Shown here: positions 7,955 to 16,241 of the stretch, in pieces
Layout of the letters: each line of letters opens with the position of its first letter
Position numbering within the stretch: position 1 is the first letter of the stretch
DNA from: Pannonibacter sp. XCT-53
GTDB taxonomy: Bacteria; Pseudomonadota; Alphaproteobacteria; Rhizobiales; Stappiaceae
DNA: 64,000 bases
NCBI RefSeq assembly: GCF_009915765.1
Contig: NZ_JAABLQ010000001.1
Span: 3,100,001-3,164,000 of the forward strand
Direction of reading: 5' to 3'
Notes under the pieces: generated by a model
What the model was told of the DNA's origin: nothing
The model's database searches: none
Seen by the model: only the letters and a program-made list of their open reading frames with translations
Program-made: the position numbers and the translations under genes

Positions 7955-9445
7955 TTACCTCGCAGCGGAAAGCAGGTCGTCGAGCATGCGGTCGACTGCC
8001 GAGATCAGCTTGGCGGCAGCGCCATAGGCCCGTTCGATGTCGAGCAGCAGGGTCATTTCCTGGTCGAGATTGACACCCGTGGCGTTGGAGAGGGCGTCCG
8101 CCGTCCGGGTGACGATCACCGACTGCACCTCCACATCTGCCGCAGAAGACTTGCGCGCAGCTTGCAGCCAGCTCACGGAGGAGCCGGCAAAGCCCTTCAG
8201 CGTGTCGGTGGGATCGAGGCCGACACCCGCGTCGAAGACGCGCGCGGCGTTCATCGCGGCGGCATAGTCCTGGATGCGGGACGAGAAGCCGGCGTTGTTG
8301 GCCGGGTTGTAGTCATAGTCAGGGTTCAGCGGATCGGAGATGCCGCCGTCGCGCAGGCGCTCCAGACTGCCGCCCTGGTCCGGATCGGCATTGGCGTTGA
8401 TGCGGATGTCGCCGGCGAGCCCCTTCGACAGCGTCGCCGTCGCCGGCAGTGCCGGGCCGCCGGAGTAGGTGAAGAGGCCGGCGAGGTCCGGTCCGCCACC
8501 ACCGGACTGGTCCTTCTCGGCAAAGGCCTCGATCAGACCGCGCGCAACCTCGTCGAGCTGGCTCTGGTAGGTCACGGCCGTCTGGTCGCGCAGCTCGGTC
8601 AGGCCATGCAGGCGACCGCTGCCGATCGGCATGATCGCGTTCGGACCGGTGACGGCAACGCCGTCGACAAAGATCGCGTTGCCGGTCGTGGTCGCGTTGT
8701 AGGTGTTGGTCGGCGCAAAGCTGACGGCGCGGGCCGTGGTCTCGAACAGCGTCACACCGCTGTCGGTGTAGACGACGACGCCGCCATCCGGCTGGGCCAG
8801 GGTGGAGATGCCGATTTCCTCCGACAGCGACAAGAGCGCCTTGTCACGGGCGTCCAGCGCGTCCGTCACGTCCGCACCGGACTGGGTGCCCCGGACGATC
8901 ACGCCGTTGAGACGCTCGACCTGGCCAAGAAGCTCGTTGATGCGACCGACGGAGGTGTTGATGTCGGCATCAGCCCCGGCGCGAATGCCCTGGACGATGC
9001 CGGTGTACTCGTTGAGGAGCCGCACCGTATCCTTGGCGGCGCCGAGCATCGTCTGGGCGAGGATGGCGTTGCCCGGGTCCGAGGCGTAGTTCTGGATGGC
9101 CGTCTCCAGCGTGCCGAGCTGGGCGGCGGGGGAGCGCTTCAGCTGCGTGTCGCCAACAGTCTGCTCCAGCCTGGACAGGCCGGCCGCCACCGCATCCTGC
9201 GAGGTGGCGCGGGCGGTGGAGCGCAGCAGCGAGGCATAGAGCGCGCTGTCGGTCGAGCGGCGGATGCCGTCGACACGGACGCCCCCGGGATGGCCACCTT
9301 CGTTGACCACCGTGCTCAGCATGACGGTCTTGCGCGAATAGCCGGCCTCCTGGGCGCCGGTGATGTTGCGCGAGGTGGTGGCCGTTTCGGTCTGTCGGGC
9401 GGCGAGCGCCGATTGGGCGACCTTGAGGGCTACGGAGAGGCTCAT
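7955..9445 (-). CDS. flgK: Hook-filament junction protein FlgK (HAP1)
   Basis: This 496-residue protein begins with the rod/hook-family N-terminus (AL..AQSALAARQTETATTSRNI) and ends with the D0 helix typical of FlgK, including VNLDQEMTLLLDIERAYGAAAKLI. The middle is the variable exposed region. It is encoded between flgE and flgL. Confidence 0.95.
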   Translation of the reverse strand: MSLSVALKVAQSALAARQTETATTSRNITGAQEAGYSRKTVMLSTVVNEGGHPGGVRVDGIRRSTDSALYASLLRSTARATSQDAVAAGLSRLEQTVGDTQLKRSPAAQLGTLETAIQNYASDPGNAILAQTMLGAAKDTVRLLNEYTGIVQGIRAGADADINTSVGRINELLGQVERLNGVIVRGTQSGADVTDALDARDKALLSLSEEIGISTLAQPDGGVVVYTDSGVTLFETTARAVSFAPTNTYNATTTGNAIFVDGVAVTGPNAIMPIGSGRLHGLTELRDQTAVTYQSQLDEVARGLIEAFAEKDQSGGGGPDLAGLFTYSGGPALPATATLSKGLAGDIRINANADPDQGGSLERLRDGGISDPLNPDYDYNPANNAGFSSRIQDYAAAMNAARVFDAGVGLDPTDTLKGFAGSSVSWLQAARKSSAADVEVQSVIVTRTADALSNATGVNLDQEMTLLLDIERAYGAAAKLISAVDRMLDDLLSAAR

Positions 9446-9471
9446 GGATCAGTTCCTTGCGGCAGAGCCCG

Positions 9472-10746
9472 TCAGCGGACGAGGTTGACGAGTTCCTCGA
9501 GCAGGTCGGAGCCCGCACGGAAGACCTTGGAGTTGGCGGTGTAGGCCCGCTGCGACTCGATCATCGAGGTCAGCTCTGTGGCCAGGTCGACGTTGGAATC
9601 CTCCAGAGCCCCGACAACCACGCTGCCGAGCCCGCCCTCGCCCGGGAAGCCGACACGGATGTCGCCCGAGTTGTTGGACTGGGTGTAGATGTTGCCCGAC
9701 AGCGCCGTGAGCTTGTCCGGCGCCGGCACGTCGGCCAGCGGGATGCGGAAGATCTCGCGGCGGGCTCCGTTGGAATAGACCGCGCTGAGGATCCCCTCCT
9801 CGTTGAACTCCACCGTTTCGACCGAGCTCGGCGCGTTGCCGTTGGCCTCGACCCTGGCAACCGAGAAGCCGGCCGCAAGGGAGGTCGAGCCGGACAGGTC
9901 CATGTTGAAGGTGCCGCCGTTCGGAACCGTGATGGCGATGTCCTTCGGGCTGGCGGCCGTCAGCTGGCCGGTGGTGCGGCTGTAGGTCAGGGTCTGGGTG
10001 GACAGGGCGGGACCGCTGTAGGGGAAGCCGCCGCCGGGACCTGCCTCGGCCGCGTTGTAGATCGCCACTTCCCACGTGGAGTCCGTCGCTGTCTGGGCGG
10101 TCTTGGAATAGAAGACGTCGAGTTTCACCTGGTTGCCGAGATTGTCGAACATGACGACGGAGGTCTTGGCGGAGAAGGTGGCCGTAGCGGCGTTGGCGGA
10201 GGGAAGGTTCGCCGGCGGCACGATGGTCGCCCCCTCGGGGACGTTGGTCCACAGGGTGGCCGAGCTGGTCGGCGTGGCTTCCAGCTTGTTCTGCGAGACG
10301 TTGACATCAACCAGGCCGCCAAGCCCGTTGGCGACCGGCGTTGCCGCAACGCCGCCGGTGATCGGATAGCCCTGCAGCGTGAAGCCGGCGGTGTTGACGA
10401 GGTAGCCTTCCTTGTCGATGACGAAGGCTCCGGCGCGGGTGAGCGACTGGGTGCCGTCCCGGTCGGCGACCACGAAGAAGCCGTTGCCGTCGATGGCAAG
10501 GTTCAGCGCGGAGGTCGTGTAGCTGAGCGATCCCTGCTGCGAGATGGCCCGCACCGTATTGGCCTGGACGCCGCCGGAATTGTAGGTGCCGGCCCCTTGC
10601 GACAGCACCATCGAGGTGAACTCGGACGCGGCGCGCTTGTAGCCCGTGGTGTTGGAGTTGGCGATGTTGTCGGCCACCGTGCCGAGCTTGCTCGACTGGG
10701 CATTCATGCCGGACACGCCGGTGCGCATTACGCCATACAGACTCAT
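9472..10746 (-). CDS. flgE: Flagellar hook protein FlgE
   Basis: This 424-residue protein begins MSLYGVMRTGVSGMNAQS, with the rod/hook motif SNTTGYKR around residue 37, and ends with the LTSMIESQRAYTANSKVF signature. It is first in the unit flgE-flgK-flgL-flaF-flbT-flgD-fliQ. The ATG at 10746 is preferred over an extended frame because the encoded start is the invariant family start. Upstream lie the shared flagellar element and a perfect CtrA-type site. Confidence 0.97.
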   Translation of the reverse strand: MSLYGVMRTGVSGMNAQSSKLGTVADNIANSNTTGYKRAASEFTSMVLSQGAGTYNSGGVQANTVRAISQQGSLSYTTSALNLAIDGNGFFVVADRDGTQSLTRAGAFVIDKEGYLVNTAGFTLQGYPITGGVAATPVANGLGGLVDVNVSQNKLEATPTSSATLWTNVPEGATIVPPANLPSANAATATFSAKTSVVMFDNLGNQVKLDVFYSKTAQTATDSTWEVAIYNAAEAGPGGGFPYSGPALSTQTLTYSRTTGQLTAASPKDIAITVPNGGTFNMDLSGSTSLAAGFSVARVEANGNAPSSVETVEFNEEGILSAVYSNGARREIFRIPLADVPAPDKLTALSGNIYTQSNNSGDIRVGFPGEGGLGSVVVGALEDSNVDLATELTSMIESQRAYTANSKVFRAGSDLLEELVNLVR

Positions 10747-10779
10747 GGAACGTCTCCCGTTGCCAAACCTTCTGGAGAC

Positions 10780-10811
10780 ATTCAACGCGGTCAAACTTGC
10801 GCGAAGCTGTT
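10780..10811 (-). promoter_or_regulatory. Shared flagellar promoter-like element, flgE copy
   Basis: The plus strand has CTTGCGCG at 10796-10803 followed by AAGCTG. The -10-like position (10780-10783) reads ATTC instead of ACTA, so this is the least perfect copy on that side. It lies about 34 nt upstream of the flgE start codon, the same distance as in other units. Confidence 0.5.
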
Positions 10812-10842
10812 GGTTCGCACAAGCAGAGTAGAGGTCACTTTT

Positions 10843-10858
10843 TTAATAAAATTTTAAC
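10843..10858. promoter_or_regulatory. Perfect CtrA-type binding site upstream of flgE
   Basis: The sequence is TTAA (10843-10846), 7 bp, TTAAC (10854-10858), which matches the CtrA consensus TTAA-N7-TTAAC exactly. It lies about 100 bp upstream of flgE and 35-60 bp beyond the promoter-like element, in a short AT-rich stretch. CtrA controls flagellar genes in many alphaproteobacteria. Binding is inferred. Confidence 0.6.
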
Positions 10859-10880
10859 TTTCAAATACAGAAAAAGTCCT

Positions 10881-10912
10881 TTCCGCACGACAGACCGGAC
10901 TGCCGTGCGGAA
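10881..10912 (-). terminator. Terminator after the transglycosylase gene
   Basis: A 9-bp stem (10881-10889 with 10904-10912) has a 14-nt loop and on the minus strand is followed within four bases by five T. It closes the fliF-to-slt unit and isolates it from flgE. Confidence 0.75.
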
Positions 10913-10919
10913 TTCTTTT

Positions 10920-11510
10920 TCAGCCGCAGAATTCCCTCGCCTGCGCCGTCCACTGACCGAAGCCGCTGGCCACCATGTTGGAAATGACCTTGCAGATGTA
11001 GCGTTTCTGGGCCGGGTTGTTGTTGGGGCCAGCATGGTAGCGGGCGACCGCCATGGTCCAGGTGCCTTGCCGGGCGTAAAGCTCGTTCAGGAAGCGCGCG
11101 GCGTAACGCACATTGGCGCGGGGTTCGAGCATGTGGGCAACCGAGCGGAACTTCTCGCCGTGGAAGTGATGGTTGATCTGCATGCAGCCGATGTCGATCA
11201 GCTTCTTGCCACGTGCCCGGGCGGCGATCACCTCTGCCTCGGCCGACCGGGCATCGGACAGGAACTTCGGCTCGCCCTCGATGTTGAGGGCATAGGGCGA
11301 GAGCGAGTTGCGGCGGCCGGTCTCCGTCAGGCCCACCGCATAGAGGACGCCAAGCGGAATGTTGTAGGCGCGCGCGGCGGCAGCCATCTCCCTCTCGCAG
11401 ATCGCCTGTCCGGCGGCGGCCCGGGCCGTGGCCGGCCCGAACCCGCCAACGGTAAGGTCACAGATAGACAACACCGCTGCGATCGCCGCGATCTTCGCCC
11501 GTGACGCCAT
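10920..11510 (-). CDS. Flagellar-cluster lytic transglycosylase (SLT domain)
   Basis: This 196-residue protein has an N-terminal signal sequence (about residues 1-32) followed by a single SLT-type lysozyme-like domain. The catalytic Glu is probably Glu63 in LTETG, and the domain continues with IGCMQIN and AVARYHAG, both typical. It probably opens the peptidoglycan for rod passage, doing the job of the muramidase domain missing from FlgJ. It corresponds in position to orf38 of the Sinorhizobium meliloti cluster. Its start lies inside fliK (53-bp overlap). Confidence 0.88.
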   Translation of the reverse strand: MASRAKIAAIAAVLSICDLTVGGFGPATARAAAGQAICEREMAAAARAYNIPLGVLYAVGLTETGRRNSLSPYALNIEGEPKFLSDARSAEAEVIAARARGKKLIDIGCMQINHHFHGEKFRSVAHMLEPRANVRYAARFLNELYARQGTWTMAVARYHAGPNNNPAQKRYICKVISNMVASGFGQWTAQAREFCG

Positions 11511-12777
11511 GACCAGGTCCTTCCGTTTCCCTCTGCCTGTCCTGCGGGCTCCGGCCGGAGCCCTCCTGCCCCTGACCCGATCCGTCGCGGGCAAAGGCTC
11601 CCTCGCGCCCGGCACCCGCATCTCCGTTCTGCGCCAGCCAGCCCGGTCCCTGCCCTTGCAGCGAGCCGTTGACCTGGAACAGCGGCCGGTCGTCGCTGGC
11701 CGCCTGGATGGTGATGCTGTCCGCCTTCTGCCCGACGGCACGCAGCATCTGGTCGAGCAGCTGCCGGTCGGTCTTCAGCAGCTCGACCGTGTCCGGGTTC
11801 TGGGCCGACAGCACGACCTCGACACTGTCGCCCATCAGCCGCAGCGCGACCTTCACGCTGCCAAGCTCCATCGGCTGCAGCTGGATCTCCAGAACCTTGA
11901 CCATGGGTCCGTCAGCCCGTGCCGTGAAGGGCCCCGACACGAGCTGGCCCGGGGACGGCGGTGCGGGCGGGGGTTCGGCCAGTGCCTTGCTGATCGCCGC
12001 GCCGATCTGCTCGACCGGTGACAGGCGCAACGACGGCGCAAAATGCGTCTCCTCGCGCAGCACCCGGACCTCGCCGATCTCGGCGGTAACCGCCTGGCCG
12101 GCCCCCTGACCTGCAGGCCGGCCGGTGGCCGCATCCATGCGAACCTCTTCGGGAGCAACGGCGAAGCGGGCGAACAGGCCATCGTCATCCAGTCCGGAGA
12201 GCGCTCCGGCCGACGCAGGTGCGCCATTGGCCGGTGTCGAGCCCCCTGCCCCCTCCGCTCCGGCAGTGAGAGAGGGTGACGCTGCGGCCAGGAAGGGCAA
12301 GAGCCCGCCTGGCGGCAGACCGCCTGCGGCGGCTCCGGGGCCTGGCCCCGTTGCAGCGGCTGCGGTCGCCGGGGCGGCGCCAGCGCCGTTGCCCGGCGGA
12401 AGCGATCCGGTCAGACCGAGCATGCCGGCGAGATCCGGCATGCCCGCGTCGGCCGGCGCCTCGGACGGACCTGCCGGCGGCTGCGCCGGCGTGACCGATG
12501 AGGTGAGCAGACGCAGCCATGCTGCCGGGTCGGAGGCCGCATCCCCCGACACCGTGCCGGGATCGACCGCCGCTGCCGGTGCCGATGCATCGGCGGCATC
12601 GGCCGCGCCGGCCTTCGGCTGGCGCTGACCGGAGGCCGTGCCACGCTCGCGCGGTTGCGCCACATCGCGCAGCGCCTCCTCGAAACCCGTGCCCGGATCC
12701 TCCGCTGCCGTCTCGCTGCCGCGTGCCGACCCCAGCGGGGCCGCTGCCGCCAAGACCCCCGTCGTGCTAACCGCCAT
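11458..12777 (-). CDS. fliK: Flagellar hook-length control protein FliK
   Basis: This 439-residue protein is rich in Ala, Gly and Pro, with a disordered N-terminal two thirds. The conserved C-terminal domain (about residues 275-375) contains LEIQLQPMELGSVKVALRL. FliK measures the hook and switches export specificity; the rhizobial gene in this position was first called motD. The 3' end overlaps the transglycosylase gene by 53 bp in another frame, and the 5' end overlaps motC by 11 bp. Confidence 0.9.
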   Translation of the reverse strand: MAVSTTGVLAAAAPLGSARGSETAAEDPGTGFEEALRDVAQPRERGTASGQRQPKAGAADAADASAPAAAVDPGTVSGDAASDPAAWLRLLTSSVTPAQPPAGPSEAPADAGMPDLAGMLGLTGSLPPGNGAGAAPATAAAATGPGPGAAAGGLPPGGLLPFLAAASPSLTAGAEGAGGSTPANGAPASAGALSGLDDDGLFARFAVAPEEVRMDAATGRPAGQGAGQAVTAEIGEVRVLREETHFAPSLRLSPVEQIGAAISKALAEPPPAPPSPGQLVSGPFTARADGPMVKVLEIQLQPMELGSVKVALRLMGDSVEVVLSAQNPDTVELLKTDRQLLDQMLRAVGQKADSITIQAASDDRPLFQVNGSLQGQGPGWLAQNGDAGAGREGAFARDGSGQGQEGSGRSPQDRQRETEGPGHGVTGEDRGDRSGVVYL

Positions 12778-14137
12778 TCCGTCCCCCTTCCCGCGCCTGG
12801 TCCAGCATCTCGCCGGTCTCGCGCAACACGAATTCAGCCTCCCGCATCACGGGTCGCCGCCAGTCCGGATCGGCCGGCGCGTCGATCGAGGCATAGGCCC
12901 CGATGTCGCCGATGACCCCGTCCGGCGGGCTTGGCCAGTGACGGACATGGTTGAGCACGGCGTAGACGGCATCCATCAGCGCGAGGTCTTCCGGGGCGAG
13001 GGTCTTGCGATCGATCGACCACAGCAGTTCGCGGGTGGCCATCACATCGGCCGGGGCCAGCGACGAGGCGGCCGTGTAGAGCCGCAGGCGGACCTCATCC
13101 GGCGAGCCCTCCGCCACAAGCGGGCGGGTCCGCCCGGCCGCCATGCGGGCGATCTCGAGATTGCCCGACACCACCGCCTGGCGGGTCACGGCCATGTAGT
13201 ACTGACGGCGGACAGGCACCTCGAACTCGGCCAGCAGGCCTTCGAGCAGGACGAAGCGTCGCTGATCGAGACCGAAGCCCAGCCCGTCCAGCGCCATGCC
13301 GAAGCGACGCTGGAAGTCGCCGGCATAGATCGAGCCCTTGAAGCGGCGAAGATACCGGATCGACAGGCTCTGGAAGCGGTCGATCTCGCCGAGCTTGCCG
13401 GCCAGGAACACCTCGCGCCGCAGCGCCGCCTCCTCGACCAGCGTGCCGGGCATGAGCAGGCGCGCGATGCCGAGGAGCCGCAGGGCCTCCTGCGGCTGGC
13501 CGGCCACCTCCAGTGCCGCCCGAACCAGCGCGACCTGGCCACCGAGATTGGGCGGCAGGTCCATCGGGTCGAACCGCGACAGCCGCCGGCGGGCCTCTTC
13601 CGCGTTGCCGTCGACATAGGCCAGGGCCCCGCGCAGCAGGTCATCCTCCACGGCCGGCGGCGGGGTCAGCGCGATGAGCTGCCGCACCACCTTCGGGTTG
13701 CCGCCGCTCAGGAGATAGATCACCGCAGCCCGGGCATTGCGCTGGTCGGCCCAGGTCTCCGGCGGGGCCGACAGGAACGCGTCCTGCATGCGCCCGAGCA
13801 GTGCCCGCTGGGCCACATGCGCCCGCGCATCGCCCTGGGCGACCTCCCCCTGCAGCGCCTGCAGCGTGCGCACCAGCTCGAACGGCTGGATGCCGCTCAC
13901 GGGAACTGCAGGGACCGGAACCGGTCCCGAGGGAACCGCAGGCAGCGGCACGGCGCCCGGCAGCGGCTCGCCGCCCAGGGGGCCTCCCGCCGGCGTTTCT
14001 GCCAAGGCGTTGACCGGTGTGTTGTCCGGTGCCGCGCGCTCCGGTGCGGTCACACCGGCCCCGCTCCACAGGCTGCCAGCCAGGAGAAGCGCGGAAGCAG
14101 AGCACCATGTGCGTCGCCGGGTCATGCGCCGGGTCAT
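12767..14137 (-). CDS. motC: Periplasmic motility protein MotC
   Basis: This 456-residue protein has an N-terminal signal peptide after an Arg-rich start. It matches MotC of rhizobia, a periplasmic protein that works with MotB to gate the motor and is stabilised by MotE. A helical, repeat-like region rich in Leu, Ala and Arg fills residues 120-440. The start overlaps the motB stop (ATGA). Confidence 0.9.
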   Translation of the reverse strand: MTRRMTRRRTWCSASALLLAGSLWSGAGVTAPERAAPDNTPVNALAETPAGGPLGGEPLPGAVPLPAVPSGPVPVPAVPVSGIQPFELVRTLQALQGEVAQGDARAHVAQRALLGRMQDAFLSAPPETWADQRNARAAVIYLLSGGNPKVVRQLIALTPPPAVEDDLLRGALAYVDGNAEEARRRLSRFDPMDLPPNLGGQVALVRAALEVAGQPQEALRLLGIARLLMPGTLVEEAALRREVFLAGKLGEIDRFQSLSIRYLRRFKGSIYAGDFQRRFGMALDGLGFGLDQRRFVLLEGLLAEFEVPVRRQYYMAVTRQAVVSGNLEIARMAAGRTRPLVAEGSPDEVRLRLYTAASSLAPADVMATRELLWSIDRKTLAPEDLALMDAVYAVLNHVRHWPSPPDGVIGDIGAYASIDAPADPDWRRPVMREAEFVLRETGEMLDQAREGGRNGG

Positions 14138-15597
14138 GCGTTGTCCTCCAGGATGAAGATCTCGATGCGGCGATTGGACGGCGCCAGCGGATCCTCCGGC
14201 CGCTTGAGATCGCGGTCGGCATAGCCCTCGACACGGTCGATGCGTTCGGCGGCGACGCCGCCGCGCACCAGCATGTACAGCGCCATGTGCGCCCGGGCCG
14301 TGGACAGGCGCCAGTTGTCGTAGTCGCGGGACCGGAAGGGGCGCCCATCCGTATGGCCGCGGATGACGATCCGGCCGTCCTTGCCGGCGAGCACGCCGCC
14401 GATCCGCTCCATCAGCTTGACCAGCTCGCCGCGCGGCTCGGCCGAACCGACCGCAAACATGCCGAAGTCCTGGTCATCGGTGAGGCTGATGAGCACGCCG
14501 GAGCCCTGCTGCACCACCTCGACATGGCTGGCCGCCGCGCCGAGCGCCGTGCCCTCGACCCCGCGCATCGCGCGGGTCAGATCCTCGGCCAGCTGGCGCG
14601 CGGCCGCAGCGGACGCGTCGGATGCCCCGGCCGCAGAGGCCGTCGGGGCCGTGGAGGCCGGCTGTGCGGCGTCGGCCTGTTCCGCGCCACGGAGGACCGA
14701 CGGGTCATGAGGCCGGTCTGCGGACGAGGCGACGGGGGCGACGGGGGCAACGACCGCTGTGACGGCAGCAGCCGGCAGCTGACCGGCATCCGGACCGGTG
14801 CCGGACCGGGCCTCGGCCACGTTCTCCGGGCCGGCCTGGCCAGACTGGTCGACGCCGGTTGCCGCTGGCCGGGCCGGCGCGTCGCCAGCCGTGGCCGTCT
14901 CCGGCGCCTTGAAGCTCGACGCGCCGGCAACAACCTCGCCCGAGATGTCGTTCGCGGCGCCACCCTGCTGTGCGGCCGTTTCGCGGCCCGGCAGGAACTG
15001 CCAGTACATCGGATCGAAGGGATCGCGGAAGGCTTCACCGCCCTGCGCACCTTCCTGGCGCTGGGTGCCCAGCCCGCGCGTTTCGGGGGCCGCACCTTCG
15101 CCGGGCGTCAGCGTGACGCTGTCGGCCAGCTGGTCGAGCACGGCATAGGGGTCGCGGAACAGGGCAGCCTCGGTGTGGGTCGGCTCGAACTCGCCCAGCC
15201 CGCGCCTGGCAGGACTGTCCGCCGCGGCCGGCGACAGCGTCGTCATGTCCTGGCCATTGGCCGCGCCGGGCCGGCCGTCGGGGTCGGGCGGAGAGTTCAT
15301 GATCACATCGATCTCGGCCGGCTTGCCCTGCTCGGGCCCCGGCATTTCCTGATCGTTCAGGCCCTTGCGGGTCTGGGTGGTCGAGGACAGCTTGACCGGA
15401 TTGAAGTACTGCGCAACGCCCCGGCGCACGCTGTCGTCGGTGACGTTGATGAGCCACATCACCAGGAAGAAGGCCATCATCGCGGTCATGAAGTCGGCGA
15501 AGGCGATCTTCCAGACGCCGTTCTTCACCTGCTCGCTGTCGAGCGACGCCCGCCGGCGGACAATGACGATCTCGTTGGGCTGGAGATCCGCGCTCAT
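14134..15597 (-). CDS. motB: Flagellar motor stator protein MotB
   Basis: This 487-residue protein has an N-terminal transmembrane helix, residues about 28-51, with Asp35 in AFADFM as the expected proton-carrying residue. A long Ala/Pro/Asp-rich linker (about residues 80-325) is followed by an OmpA-like peptidoglycan-binding domain with VIRGHTDGRP and a closing SNRRIEIFIL. The linker is longer than in enterobacterial MotB, as in rhizobia where MotC binds it. Its partner motA is not in this window. Confidence 0.95.
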   Translation of the reverse strand: MSADLQPNEIVIVRRRASLDSEQVKNGVWKIAFADFMTAMMAFFLVMWLINVTDDSVRRGVAQYFNPVKLSSTTQTRKGLNDQEMPGPEQGKPAEIDVIMNSPPDPDGRPGAANGQDMTTLSPAAADSPARRGLGEFEPTHTEAALFRDPYAVLDQLADSVTLTPGEGAAPETRGLGTQRQEGAQGGEAFRDPFDPMYWQFLPGRETAAQQGGAANDISGEVVAGASSFKAPETATAGDAPARPAATGVDQSGQAGPENVAEARSGTGPDAGQLPAAAVTAVVAPVAPVASSADRPHDPSVLRGAEQADAAQPASTAPTASAAGASDASAAAARQLAEDLTRAMRGVEGTALGAAASHVEVVQQGSGVLISLTDDQDFGMFAVGSAEPRGELVKLMERIGGVLAGKDGRIVIRGHTDGRPFRSRDYDNWRLSTARAHMALYMLVRGGVAAERIDRVEGYADRDLKRPEDPLAPSNRRIEIFILEDNA

Positions 15598-16241
15598 TCC
15601 ATCTGCTCCCGCGCGCTGCGGACCCGGCCAAGCCAGTCCGCGATCTGGGTTTCAATCACCGTGTCCTCGAGATTGGCGCGGACTTCCGGCCCCGGACCCG
15701 GCACCAGGGCAACGCGCTCGGCCATCGGACCGAGACCGCGTTCGACCAGTGCCAAAAGGTCCGGCGGACCGACAACCTCGACCGGACGCCGGTCGTTGCC
15801 ACCGCCGGTCATCACCTCGCCAAGGGCAGCGCGGAAGTGGCTGACCGCCCGCTCCAGAACAAGCTGCTCGACGAAGGGGGCGAGGATACGGGCCACCGTG
15901 TCGGCCAGCCGCAGTTCCAGGCCATCCAGCGCGGCGGAAAGGGTCCGTCCGAGCCGGTCCGCCTCGTCCAGCTGGTGCCGGGCCCGGGCTGCCTCGATCT
16001 CCGAGCGCAGGGCGGTGACACGGGCCTCGAGGTCCTCCTCCGCCTCGAGCCGGGCCTCCTGGCGCCCCGCCCGGACGCCCCGGGCATATTCGGCGGCAAG
16101 ACGCTCCTCGAGCGTGGGCTCCGGCTGGCGGTCCTCGCCGATGATCACGTCGGCAATGAGCACGTCATCCTTGCTGAGGCGGGGAAAATGCCCGGCGGCA
16201 AACTCCGGGATATGGGCCGCGATGGAGCGGACAGTCATCAC
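15594..16241 (-). CDS. FliH-like flagellar export protein
   Basis: This 215-residue protein has a central Glu/Arg-rich coiled coil (about residues 48-100) and a C-terminal alpha/beta part ending TVIETQIADWL, the layout of FliH/HrpE-type regulators of the export ATPase. Conservation is low, so the call depends on architecture and on the position right after fliF with a 4-bp overlap. It begins MMTVRS; either Met may be used. Confidence 0.65.
   Translation of the reverse strand: MMTVRSIAAHIPEFAAGHFPRLSKDDVLIADVIIGEDRQPEPTLEERLAAEYARGVRAGRQEARLEAEEDLEARVTALRSEIEAARARHQLDEADRLGRTLSAALDGLELRLADTVARILAPFVEQLVLERAVSHFRAALGEVMTGGGNDRRPVEVVGPPDLLALVERGLGPMAERVALVPGPGPEVRANLEDTVIETQIADWLGRVRSAREQME

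Noticed and set aside
7571..9544. Long plus-strand open frame opposite flgL and flgK
   Set aside because: It spans two genuine genes and their junction, has no ribosome site and reads as low-complexity Arg/Gly/Val-rich sequence.
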